From Streptomyces sp. TG1A-60 (GTDB lineage Bacteria > Actinomycetota > Actinomycetes > Streptomycetales > Streptomycetaceae): DNA of 64,000 nucleotides. The notes under the pieces are model-generated. The model was not told the origin of the DNA and ran no database searches. It saw only the letters and a program-made list of their open reading frames with translations. Numbering within the stretch: the first letter of the stretch is position 1; each line of letters starts with the position of its first letter. A program made the translations under genes and the position numbers. This document shows, piece by piece, positions 54,644 through 63,143 of this stretch. The DNA lies in the NCBI RefSeq assembly GCF_037201975.1, contig NZ_CP147520.1, positions 7,316,001 to 7,380,000 on the forward strand, given 5' to 3'.

Positions 54644-56029
54644 GTGAGTGGTACGGGAAAGCGGCGCGCGGGTGCCGGCGGCAGTGGCGTGCGGCTGACG
54701 CGGCGCGGCCGGGCGGTGGGTTGGCTCGCGGGCGGCGCGGCCGTCCTCGTCCTGGGAGTCGGTGGTGTCGGTGCCTGGGTGTACAAGGACCTGGACAACA
54801 ACATCACGGGGGCCGACGTCGACGGCAAGCTCGGCGGGGATCGTCCGGTCAATCTCAGCCCGGGGTCCAAGAACATCCTGGTGGTCGGCTCGGACAGTCG
54901 TGACGGGGCGAACGCGAAGTACGGCAGGGACCTGACCACCATGCAGTCGGACACGCTGATGGTGCTGCACGTCCCCGCGAACCGGGAGTGGGCGACGGTG
55001 GTGTCGTTGCCGCGTGACTCGTGGGTGGAGATATCGGCGTGCGACAAGGGGGATGGCAGCTTGTCCGATCCGCACCAGGCGAAGATCAACGAGGCGTTCG
55101 CGATCGGCGGCGCCGGCGGCGAGGTCGCCGGCGCCGCCGCCTGCTCGATCAGGACGGTCGAGGCCAACACCGGTCTGCGCATCGACAACTTCGTGTCGGT
55201 CGACTTCCAGGGCTTCAAGGGGATGGTCGACGCTCTTGAGGGCATAGAGGTCTGTCCCGAGCAGGCCATCCGCGACGAGAACGCCCACCTCGACATGGAG
55301 GCCGGCTGCCAGACCGTCCAGGGCGAGACGGCGCTCGGCTACGTACGCACCCGCTACGCCGTCGGCGACGGCTCGGACATCGGACGCATCGGCCGCCAGC
55401 AGGAGTTCATGGAGGCCCTGGCCGCCAAGGCCAAGTCCAAGCTGACCAGCCCCAGTTCCCTCTACGACTTCATGCAGTCCGCCACCAAGTCCCTGACCAC
55501 GGACGAGGATCTCGCCGGCATCGACCCGCTCAATGACCTCGCCTCCGAACTCACAAGCATCCCCAGCGACCGGCTGACCTTCCTGACCGTCCCCCACTAC
55601 CCCCGCGAGGCCGACGTCCCCGCCGACAAGGCCAACATCGTCTGGCAGTACCCCCACGCCGCCGACCTGTTCACCTCCCTCGCAGGCGACAAGGAGGTGG
55701 ACAAGAAGCGACTCCAGGCACAGGCCGAGAACGACCTCGTCTACGCCTCCGCCGTACGCGTCCAGGTCCTCAACGGCACCGGCGTCACCGGGCGCGCCGC
55801 CGCCGTCGCCGAGAAGCTGCGCGCGGCCGGCTTCACCGTCGTCGGCACGGGCAACGCGCCCGAGAACACCGGCACCACCACGGTCGCTTACCCGGCCGCC
55901 CTCGCCAGGCAGGCGAAGGTCCTCGCCTCGCGGCTGCCCGAAACCAAGGCCGCCCAGGCCGCGGATGCCACCGCGGGCGTGGTGACCCTGGTCGTCGGAA
56001 CGGACCTCGACCTCGGCAGGCTTCGGTGA
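54644..56029 (+). CDS. LytR-CpsA-Psr (LCP) family glycopolymer ligase
   Basis: 461 aa from GTG 54644 with GGCCGGTGAG upstream. A basic cytoplasmic start is followed by one membrane anchor (about residues 24-46, VGWLAGGAAVLVLGVGGVGA). The extracellular LCP domain has the pyrophosphate and catalytic motifs NILVVGSDSRDG, VVSLPRDSWVEI, KINEAFAIGG and YVRTRYA...GRIGRQQEF. A C-terminal LytR_C domain (from about 365, VRVQVLNGTGVTGRAAAVAE) completes the usual two-domain form. It attaches undecaprenyl-linked glycopolymers to peptidoglycan and could be a late partner for surface glycans, although no link to the heptose operon is shown. Confidence 0.92.
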   Translation: MSGTGKRRAGAGGSGVRLTRRGRAVGWLAGGAAVLVLGVGGVGAWVYKDLDNNITGADVDGKLGGDRPVNLSPGSKNILVVGSDSRDGANAKYGRDLTTMQSDTLMVLHVPANREWATVVSLPRDSWVEISACDKGDGSLSDPHQAKINEAFAIGGAGGEVAGAAACSIRTVEANTGLRIDNFVSVDFQGFKGMVDALEGIEVCPEQAIRDENAHLDMEAGCQTVQGETALGYVRTRYAVGDGSDIGRIGRQQEFMEALAAKAKSKLTSPSSLYDFMQSATKSLTTDEDLAGIDPLNDLASELTSIPSDRLTFLTVPHYPREADVPADKANIVWQYPHAADLFTSLAGDKEVDKKRLQAQAENDLVYASAVRVQVLNGTGVTGRAAAVAEKLRAAGFTVVGTGNAPENTGTTTVAYPAALARQAKVLASRLPETKAAQAADATAGVVTLVVGTDLDLGRLR

Positions 56030-56040
56030 CAGCCTGTCAG

Positions 56041-56266
56041 CCCTCCTCTTTCTCCTCCTCGCTCTCGAGGAAGTCCCCGATGCCGTCGACGACTTAGAAT
56101 GTGGCCATCAGGGTGCCGTCGCCGCTGATCCCGAAGGCGCGCAGGCTGGGGGCGGCGGTGGGGCGGGGGCGGCCGAGCCGGTGCCCGGTGCGTCGAGCGT
56201 GAGCGCCGTCGACGCCACCATGACCGCGATCGCCGCCATGATTATCCTTCTCGTGACTGCTTTCAT
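56041..56266 (-). pseudogene. Secreted DUF4394-like protein, broken after the signal peptide
   Basis: ATG 56266 gives a typical Sec signal peptide (MKAVTRRIIMAAIAVMVAST...GTGSAAPAP). The frame then runs into a stop at 56108. In the next frame SLRAFGISGDGTLMATF matches the first strand of DUF4394-type beta-propeller proteins and stops at 56095. A further open piece ending DFLESEEEKEEG follows. Frameshift plus truncation. Confidence 0.5.
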
Positions 56267-56313
56267 CGGAGCATCCCTCCCGTACGGCATGCGCCATTGC
56301 GTGGCGCGCCGCT

Positions 56314-56967
56314 GTGGAATTCACGTACCGTGCCCGCGCTGATTTCCGGAGCCGGGCCGGAGCCATGTCAGCGGTATGTCGGAGGCATGTCGGACTGACG
56401 GACTCGGGTTTTCCCCCACGGGCGTGTACGCGGTTCCCATTAAGGACAGTTCACAGTTCCTCCACGAGCGGAAGGGGTAGGGAGAACGACCCGATCCGGG
56501 AACCTTTCGCACTGTGGCAAAGCCCGGTCGGTGGCTTTCCCGCCGATCTGTTCGTACGGGTCCTGCGCCGCCGAATGCCGTACACCGAACAGGTCTCCCT
56601 GCTCACCCGGTCACTGCCGAACGGTGACGCCATCGCGGCGGAACTCGCCTCGGCCGTCGACATGGAACTGCCCGATCACTGCGCGGCGATACTGGCCGTC
56701 GCTGACGCGCCGTCCGTCGACGCCCGGCTCCGCACGCCGGCCCGCCGCCCGGAATCCGGCCCGGACCTCCTCGTCACCCTCGACGCCTACTACCGCCACG
56801 ACATGCACCGGGGTACCACGGCGACCGCCCTCAACGTGCACACCCGTACGCTCGACTACCGCCTCGGCCGGGTGCGGGATCTCACCGGCATCGACCCGGG
56901 CTCGACGCGGGGCGTGCGTACGCTCAGCGCCGTCGTCACCCGGCGCCTGTCGGGCGCGTGGCGCTGA
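56314..56967 (+). pseudogene. Truncated PucR/CdaR-type regulator
   Basis: The last 70 residues, LLVTLDAYYRHDMHRGTTAT then VHTRTLDYRLGRVRDLTGID, are the PucR C-terminal helix-turn-helix. The preceding part (MPYTEQVSLLTRSLPN) is only a short piece of the expected regulator, and the first 80 residues of the frame have no recognisable content. The usual proteins are over 350 residues. The open frame is intact, so a short DNA-binding protein could still be made. Confidence 0.5.
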
Positions 56968-57039
56968 TCGCACCGGTGTTTCCCGGAATCAGGGCGGGCG
57001 CCGTCCCCGCGCCGCTGGGCGATACGGCAGGCTGGGGCC

Positions 57040-57678
57040 GTGAGCAACTCCAGTGACTTGAGCAACTCCAGTGATCGCCTCTTCGTGAAGATCTGCGGTC
57101 TGAAGACCGAGCGGGACGTCGACACGGCCGTCGAGGCGGGAGCCGACGCCATCGGGTTCGTCTTCTCGGCCAGTCCGCGCCGGATCGACGCCGCCACGGC
57201 CGCACGGCTGAGCCGACGGGTACCGGAGCACGTCCTGACCGTCGGTGTCTTCCGCGACGAACCCCTCCACGACGTACGGTCCCTGGCCACCGACTCGGGG
57301 ATCCGGGCCGTGCAGCTGCACGGCCCGGAGGACCGCGCCTACTACGGCGACCTCGCGACGGGCGAGTGGACCCTTATCCGCGCCGCGGCGTTCGGCGGTT
57401 CCGTACCGCGCTGCGGGGAGTTCGGCGAGGACATGCTCCTCCTCGACGCCCCGGTCCCGGGCTCCGGCATCGCCTGGGACTGGTCCACCAAGCCGCTGGC
57501 CGGCCCCGGGGAGAAGTGGCTCCTGGCCGGCGGCCTCACCCCGGACAACGTACGCGACGCCGTCGCCACCACCCGTCCCTGGGGCGTCGACGTGTCCAGC
57601 GGCGTGGAACACAGCCGGGGCGTCAAGGACCCCGCCCTGATCACCGAGTTCGTCGAGGCGGCCCGCGGCGGGCACTGA
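57040..57678 (+). CDS. trpF: Phosphoribosylanthranilate isomerase
   Basis: 212-aa (beta/alpha)8-barrel enzyme of tryptophan synthesis. The catalytic Cys is in FVKICGLKTERDVD; GADAIGFVF, IRAVQLHG, LLDAPVPGSG, LLAGGLTPDNV and VDVSSGVEHSRG complete the family set. The start is GTG 57040. The N-terminus contains a duplicated 18-bp unit (SNSSDL-SNSSDR). No other trp gene is nearby. In Streptomyces the bifunctional PriA normally performs this step, so this copy is expected to be redundant or linked to secondary metabolism. Confidence 0.9.
   Translation: MSNSSDLSNSSDRLFVKICGLKTERDVDTAVEAGADAIGFVFSASPRRIDAATAARLSRRVPEHVLTVGVFRDEPLHDVRSLATDSGIRAVQLHGPEDRAYYGDLATGEWTLIRAAAFGGSVPRCGEFGEDMLLLDAPVPGSGIAWDWSTKPLAGPGEKWLLAGGLTPDNVRDAVATTRPWGVDVSSGVEHSRGVKDPALITEFVEAARGGH
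57042..57077 (+). repeat. Tandem 18-bp duplication at the trpF N-terminus
   Basis: Two units beginning GAGCAACTCCAGTGA, identical at the first 15 bases, in frame directly after the start codon. Confidence 0.85.
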
Positions 57679-57914
57679 CGGGCCGCCGCCGAGGTCACCG
57701 CATGGTCCGGCCGGCCGCGAGCACCGGGATCCGCGCTGCGCGGGCCGCCTCGGAGCGGGTGGTTGTCGTGTGTTTCACGGCGGTGAGTCATGGGTCTGGA
57801 GCAAGTGAGTGTGAAGCCCGGCGTTCCCCCGGAAGTGCCCCTGGGGTAGGGTCCCCACCGTTTCCGGCTACCGGCTGAAGGTGGGCCGGTACAGGGAGTG
57901 TCGAAGGGGCGGGG

Positions 57915-59339
57915 ATGGTGAGGGAAACGCAGTCGGGTGAGGTCGGGTCCGTGGAGTCGAGAGGTGCGGGACTGGAGGCGATGTCTCCTGAACCTCTGCT
58001 GACCCGGGACTACGAGACGCGCCCCTCGCTGGTGTACGAGCGGCTGAGGCAGCGGCACGGGGCGGTGGCGCCGGTCGACCTGCTGGGCGTGCCCGCCTGG
58101 CTGGTCCTGGGCTACCGCGAGGCGCTGCAGGTGCTCCAGGACGACGCCGGCTGGCCCAAGGGCCTGGAGAACTGGCGGGCCCGCACCGAGGGCAGGGTCC
58201 CGGCCGACTGGCCGCTCGGGCCGTCCCTGGAGGTCAACCACGTGCTCATCCAGGGCGGCCCCGGCTACCGGCCGCTGCGGACGGCGTGGGACCAGGCGCT
58301 CAAGCCGTTCCAGGATCCCCGCAACCCCCAGGCCAAGCGGCTGAAGACGGCCGTGACGGCCTACGCCGACGAACTGATCACCTTGATGGGTCAGGCGGGC
58401 GGCACGGGGCTCGCGGACCTGTCCGCCCAGTTCTCCCGGCCACTGCCGCTGATGGTGGCCAGCCATCTGCTCGGCTTCCCCGGTTCCCAGGGCGACGACG
58501 CCCTGATGGACATGTGGCGGGTACTGGACGCGGGCCCCGACGCGGGGCCCGCCCTTGACCGGCTGCTGGGCGCGCTGGCGGAACTGGCGCAGCTGAAGCT
58601 GAGGACGCCGGGCGAGGACTTCCCCTCGCACCTGCTGGCCGCCCACCCCGACCTCTCGCTCGACGAGCTGGCCCGCGAACTCTTCATGCTGCTCGGCATG
58701 ACCTCCGACCACGTCGGCATCCTCATCTCCAACACGGTGGTCGAGGTCCTCTCGGGCGAGAACAGCGTGCGGGCCAGCCTCTCCGCCGGCATGGTCCGCG
58801 AGGCCATGAACCGGGTCGTCATGCGGAAGCCGCCACTGGTGAACTTCGTACCGAGGTTCGCGGCCAAGGACACCCCGCTCGGCAACTACACGATCCGCGC
58901 GGGCGACCCGGTCTGGGTCTCCTCCGCTGCGGCGCACGCCGACCCGCTCTTCGCCGACCACGTGGCGACCAGCACCACGGTCAGCACCCGCGCCCACCTG
59001 TCCTGGGGCGCGGGCCCCCGCCAGTGCCCGGCCCGCGAACTCGCCTCGACGGTCGCGGCCGTCGGGGTGGGCCGGCTGTTCGAGCGCTTCGCCCACCTGG
59101 ACCTCGCTCTCCCCGTCGACCAACTGCCGTGGCGCTCCTCGCCGTTCATGCGGGGGCTGCGCTCGCTGCCCGTACGGTACGAACTCGCGCCGACGCCGGA
59201 GCGGCCCGTGGCGGGCGGGTCGGCGGTCGCGTCGACAGGGGCAGGGGAGGCCGGGGCGGCGGTGACGCCGGACCCGTCCGCACGGCAGCGCTCCTCGCTG
59301 TGGCGCTACCTGACGGGACTGATCCGCCCCGGCCGCTGA
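57915..59339 (+). CDS. Cytochrome P450 with atypical motifs (CYP157-like)
   Basis: 474 aa from ATG 57915. The heme-ligand loop is LSWGAGPRQCPARELA with Cys371; the usual Phe is Trp and the Gly after Cys is Pro. At the I-helix, where a (A/G)Gx(D/E)T pattern is expected, the protein has LLGMTSDH (259-266). The normally invariant ExxR of helix K is REAMNR, with E296 and R300 spaced by four. CYP157 members of Streptomyces are known to lack a canonical ExxR, and this protein resembles them. Those are often part of conservons (cvn), but no cvn genes are here. The C-terminal 50 residues are a Ser/Ala/Gly-rich extension. The substrate is unknown. Confidence 0.85.
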   Translation: MVRETQSGEVGSVESRGAGLEAMSPEPLLTRDYETRPSLVYERLRQRHGAVAPVDLLGVPAWLVLGYREALQVLQDDAGWPKGLENWRARTEGRVPADWPLGPSLEVNHVLIQGGPGYRPLRTAWDQALKPFQDPRNPQAKRLKTAVTAYADELITLMGQAGGTGLADLSAQFSRPLPLMVASHLLGFPGSQGDDALMDMWRVLDAGPDAGPALDRLLGALAELAQLKLRTPGEDFPSHLLAAHPDLSLDELARELFMLLGMTSDHVGILISNTVVEVLSGENSVRASLSAGMVREAMNRVVMRKPPLVNFVPRFAAKDTPLGNYTIRAGDPVWVSSAAAHADPLFADHVATSTTVSTRAHLSWGAGPRQCPARELASTVAAVGVGRLFERFAHLDLALPVDQLPWRSSPFMRGLRSLPVRYELAPTPERPVAGGSAVASTGAGEAGAAVTPDPSARQRSSLWRYLTGLIRPGR

Positions 59340-59497
59340 CCCGCTCGCCGCGCGGCGGACGCGCGGCGGGTGGCCCTCGGGGCGAGCTCGGCGAGCAGCG
59401 CGAAGCACACCAACGTGCCATTCGCAAAACTCCATTGACTGTCATTCAGCCACCGACAACTCTGCATGACCATATGCGGTCGGGTAGGGGGGCAGCT

Positions 59498-60637
59498 TTG
59501 ATCAGTTTTGACGCGGTGACCAAAAAATATCCGAACGGCACGACAGCGGTGGACGATCTGTCCCTGGAACTGGCCGAGGGGCGCATCACCGTCCTGGTCG
59601 GCCCCTCCGGCTGCGGCAAGACCACCACCCTGCGCATGATCAACCGCATGGTGGAACCCACCACCGGCACGGTGAGCCTGCGCGGCCGGGACATCCGGGA
59701 GGTCAACGCGCCCGAGCTGCGCCGGGGCATCGGATACGTCATCCAGCACGCCGGGCTGTTCCCGCACCGCACCGTCCTGGACAACATAGCGACCGTTCCC
59801 CTGCTGCGCGGCTGGGGAAAGAAGAAGGCGCGGGCCCGAGCGGCGGAGCTGCTGGAACTGGTGGGCCTGCCCGCCGAGATGGCCAAGCGCTACCCCAACC
59901 AGCTCTCCGGCGGGCAGCAGCAGCGCGTCGGCGTGGCCAGGGCACTGGGCGCCGACCCGCCGGTGCTGCTGATGGACGAGCCGTTCAGCGCGGTCGACCC
60001 GATCGTGCGGGCGGAACTCCAGGCCGAGTTCATCCGGCTGCAGAAGGAACTGCACAAGACGATCGTCTTCGTCACCCATGACATCGACGAGGCGATCAGA
60101 CTCGGCGACGCCATCGCCGTCTTCCGCACCGGCGGCCGGCTCGCCCAGTTCGACACCCCCGAGCGGCTCCTCGCCCGGCCCGCCGACGACTTCGTGGCCG
60201 ACTTCGTGGGACACGACCGGGGAATCCGCCGGCTGTCCTTCGTCAAGGCGGCGGAGCTGCCGCTGCGCGACGGCCCGGTCCTGCCGGCCACCGCTCCCGT
60301 CGCCGAGGCCCGTGCGGCGGACGAGCCCTGGGTGCTCGTCGTCGACGACGGCCGACGACCGCTCGGCTGGGCCCCGGTCGCCGAGCTGCCGGACGGCGGC
60401 ACCCTCGCGGACACTCCGCTGGCCCCGATCGGCCACACCTTCAGCCTCGTCGGCGACTCGGCGCGCGCCGCCCTCGACTCGGCCCTGCTCTCGCCCGCCC
60501 GCCTCGCGGTGGGCGTCGACGCGGCAGGCGCGGTCGTCGGCGTCGTGAACGCGTACGAACTGTCCGCCGGGGCGGCGAAGCAGGCCCCGGCCCTCGACAA
60601 GGTGACGGCCGACGCCCCGGGCGGCGGTGACCGATGA
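59498..60637 (+). CDS. Glycine betaine/choline-type ABC transporter ATP-binding protein
   Basis: 379 aa. I place the start at TTG 59498 (LISFDAVTKKYP), which has GGGGGG at the right distance and matches where homologs begin; ATG 59474 in the same frame lacks a ribosome site. Walker A is GPSGCGKT (35-42), the signature is LSGGQQQRV and Walker B is VLLMDEPFSAVD. The C-terminal 130 residues are a degenerate CBS/OpuA-like regulatory region (LVVDDGRRPLGWAPVAELPD). It overlaps the first permease by 4 nt (ATGA). Together with the next three genes it forms a complete osmoprotectant importer. Confidence 0.9.
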   Translation: MISFDAVTKKYPNGTTAVDDLSLELAEGRITVLVGPSGCGKTTTLRMINRMVEPTTGTVSLRGRDIREVNAPELRRGIGYVIQHAGLFPHRTVLDNIATVPLLRGWGKKKARARAAELLELVGLPAEMAKRYPNQLSGGQQQRVGVARALGADPPVLLMDEPFSAVDPIVRAELQAEFIRLQKELHKTIVFVTHDIDEAIRLGDAIAVFRTGGRLAQFDTPERLLARPADDFVADFVGHDRGIRRLSFVKAAELPLRDGPVLPATAPVAEARAADEPWVLVVDDGRRPLGWAPVAELPDGGTLADTPLAPIGHTFSLVGDSARAALDSALLSPARLAVGVDAAGAVVGVVNAYELSAGAAKQAPALDKVTADAPGGGDR

Positions 60638-61299
60638 ACGACGACGAACCGCTGATCCGGTGGCAGTGGATAGCCGACCACTCCGCCGAACTCGCCGACT
60701 ACACCGGCATCCACCTCCGACTCGCCCTGCTGCCGGTGCTGTTCGGTCTGATCGTCTCCGTGCCGCTCGGGATTCTGTGCCACCGCTGGCGCCGGCTCTA
60801 CCCGCCGGTGCTGACCGTGGCCAACATCCTGTACTCGATCCCGTCACTCGCCCTGTTCATGATCTTCGTCCGCTACACCGGGCTGACCGAACAGACGGTG
60901 ATGATCCCGCTGACGCTCTACACCCTGTCCGTGCTGGTCCCCAACGTCGTGGACGGACTCGCCTCGGTCCCTGAACCCGTCCGGCTCGCGGCCACCGCGA
61001 TGGGGTTCGGCGCCGTACGCCGGGTCGTCCAGGTCGAACTGCCGATCGCCGTCCCCGTCGTCATCGCCGGTGTACGCGTCGCCGCCGTCTCCTCCATCAG
61101 CCTCGTCGCCGTGGGCCAGCTGATCGGCCAGGGCGGCCTCGGCCACTACATCACCCGCGGGCTCCAGCTCGACTTCCCCACCCCGATCGTCACCGCGATC
61201 GGGCTGATCATGCTGCTCGCGCTCACCACCGACGCGCTGCTGGTCCTGGCGCAACGGCTGCTCACCCCGTGGTCCCGTGGCAAGGCGGCGGCGGCATGA
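60634..61299 (+). CDS. Glycine betaine/choline-type ABC transporter permease 1
   Basis: 221-aa inner-membrane permease of the OpuCB/ProW type with five or six helices. The cytoplasmic coupling loop is EPVRLAATAMGFGAVRRVVQ and ELPIAVPVVIAGVR (EAA motif). Helix-rich segments include LALLPVLFGLIVSVPLGIL and LVPNVVDGLASV. It overlaps both neighbours by 4 nt. It pairs with the second permease to form the pore. Confidence 0.9.
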   Translation: MNDDEPLIRWQWIADHSAELADYTGIHLRLALLPVLFGLIVSVPLGILCHRWRRLYPPVLTVANILYSIPSLALFMIFVRYTGLTEQTVMIPLTLYTLSVLVPNVVDGLASVPEPVRLAATAMGFGAVRRVVQVELPIAVPVVIAGVRVAAVSSISLVAVGQLIGQGGLGHYITRGLQLDFPTPIVTAIGLIMLLALTTDALLVLAQRLLTPWSRGKAAAA

Positions 61300-61985
61300 A
61301 CGATCTCCTGAACCAGATCCGGCTCGCGGCCGACTGGCTGACCTCCTCGGCACAGTGGCACGGCGACGAGGGCATCCCGCGGCGACTCCTGGAACACCTC
61401 ACCTACAGCGGACTGTCGCTGCTGTTCGCCGCCCTGATCGGGCTGACGTGCGGACTGCTCGTCGGGCACACCGGCCGTGGCGCCTTCGCCGTGGCCGGCG
61501 TGGCCAACCTCGCGCGGGCGATCCCCACCTTCGGCCTGGTCGTCCTGGTCGTCACCCTGGCCGGACTCAGCACCGCACCCGTGCTGGTGGCCCTGGTCGC
61601 CCTCGCGGTCCCGCCGATCCTCATCAACACCTTCGAGGGCGTACAGGGCGTGGACCCCGCCACCCGGGACGCCGCGCGCGGGGTCGGCATGACCGGGTGG
61701 GAGGTCCTGACCCGGGTCGAGGTGCCGATGGCGCTGCCGCTGATCCTCCTCGGTCTGCGTGGCGCCGCGATCCAGGTGGTGGCCACCGCGACCGTCGCCG
61801 CCTACCCCGGTCTGGGCGGCCTGGGCCGCTTCATCGTCGACGGACTCGCCCGCAACGACTACGAGCTGGTCATCGGCGGCTCCACGGTGGTCGTCGTGCT
61901 CGCGCTCGTCGTCCAGGTCGCGTTCACCACGCTGCGCCGCGTCGTCGTCTCGCCGGGCCTCAGGGTCTCGGCACCGCGGTCCTGA
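61296..61985 (+). CDS. Glycine betaine/choline-type ABC transporter permease 2
   Basis: 229 aa from ATG 61296, OpuCD/YehW type. About six helices (LSLLFAALIGLTCGLLVG; LVVLVVTLAGLSTAPVLVAL). The EAA loop is DPATRDAARGVGMTGWEVLT and RVEVPMALPLILLGLRG. Together with the preceding permease it forms a heterodimeric channel. The stop lies 90 bp before the binding-protein gene. Confidence 0.9.
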   Translation: MNDLLNQIRLAADWLTSSAQWHGDEGIPRRLLEHLTYSGLSLLFAALIGLTCGLLVGHTGRGAFAVAGVANLARAIPTFGLVVLVVTLAGLSTAPVLVALVALAVPPILINTFEGVQGVDPATRDAARGVGMTGWEVLTRVEVPMALPLILLGLRGAAIQVVATATVAAYPGLGGLGRFIVDGLARNDYELVIGGSTVVVVLALVVQVAFTTLRRVVVSPGLRVSAPRS

Positions 61986-62075
61986 GTCTCCGCGGTCCTG
62001 AATCCCCGGACCTCCTGATCCACGGTTTCTGATCCCGCATTCGAACGAGCCCCGGCTCCGAGAGAGGAACAACCC

Positions 62076-62999
62076 ATGCCAGGCATGTACCGAGTCGCCG
62101 CCCTCGCCCTGACCACCGCACTCACGCTGACCGCCTGCGGCGGTGGCGGAGGCGACGACAACCCGCTCACGGGCGACGGCGGTGGCGGCGAGTCCATCGT
62201 CGTCGGCTCGGCGAACTTCCCCGAGAACCAGCTGCTCGCCGAGATCTATGCGCAGGCCCTGGAGGACAAGGGCCTGAAGGTGACCCGGAAGTTCGACATC
62301 GGGGCCCGCGAGGTCTACTACGACCAGGTCGTCAAGGGCGGCATAGGTGTCTTCCCGGAGTACAACGGCGCCCTGCTGTCGGTGGCGGTCGACAAGGACA
62401 GCACCGCGACCAGCACCGAGGAGATCAACGCCGAGCTGAGGGAGAAGCTCCCGAAGTCGGTGGAGATACTCGACTCCGCCGCGGCCGAGGACAAGGACTC
62501 CGTCTCGGTCACCGCCGAGACCGCCGCCGAGTACGACCTCAAGACCCTCGCCGACCTCAAGCCGGTCGCGGGGGACATGACGCTCGGCGCAGGGTCGGAG
62601 TTCAAGACCCGGGTGCAGGGCGGTGTCGGCCTGAAGAAGGTGTACGGCGTCGAGTTCGGGAAGTTCCAGCCGCTCGACGCGGGCGCCCAGACTACCCTGG
62701 TGAAGCTCCTGAAGGACGACAAGGTGCAGGCCGCCAACCTCTACACCACCGACCCCGCCATCGTCGCGGACAAGCTTGTGGTCCTGGAGGACCCGAAGAA
62801 CCTCTTCTCCTCGCAGAACGTCACACCTCTCGTCCACAGGGACGCGGTGAACGACAAGGCCAAGCAGGCCCTCAACGCCGTCTCGGCGGAGCTCACCACC
62901 GAGGACCTGCTGGAGATGATGAAGAAGCTCGTCAACGACAAGGAGGACGCCGACACCGTGGCCGAGGACTGGCTGACCGCCGCCGGCCTTCTCAGCTGA
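62076..62999 (+). CDS. Glycine betaine/choline-type substrate-binding lipoprotein
   Basis: 307 aa with a lipoprotein signal: LALTTALTLTAC, lipid-anchored Cys21, then a Gly/Asp linker. The mature part resembles OpuCC/OsmF-type (QAT family) proteins: IVVGSANFPENQLLAEIYAQ, GGIGVFPEYNGALL, LGAGSEFKTRVQG and LKDDKVQAANLYTTDPAI. It captures osmoprotectants (betaine, choline, carnitine or similar) outside the membrane for the permeases. The start is ATG 62076 after GAGAGGAACAACCC. Confidence 0.9.
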   Translation: MPGMYRVAALALTTALTLTACGGGGGDDNPLTGDGGGGESIVVGSANFPENQLLAEIYAQALEDKGLKVTRKFDIGAREVYYDQVVKGGIGVFPEYNGALLSVAVDKDSTATSTEEINAELREKLPKSVEILDSAAAEDKDSVSVTAETAAEYDLKTLADLKPVAGDMTLGAGSEFKTRVQGGVGLKKVYGVEFGKFQPLDAGAQTTLVKLLKDDKVQAANLYTTDPAIVADKLVVLEDPKNLFSSQNVTPLVHRDAVNDKAKQALNAVSAELTTEDLLEMMKKLVNDKEDADTVAEDWLTAAGLLS

Positions 63000-63143
63000 C
63001 CGGCCCGGTCCACCTGGCCGGGGTCAGCCGAGGGCACGCCGGCGCGGGCGCGTACCCCGTCGCCGCGCGTGGTCACGCTGCGACGGGGCCGTTCGTCGAC
63101 CGATCGGCGGGCTCGTCACCTCGCCCCGGCCCTGCGGCCGGCC

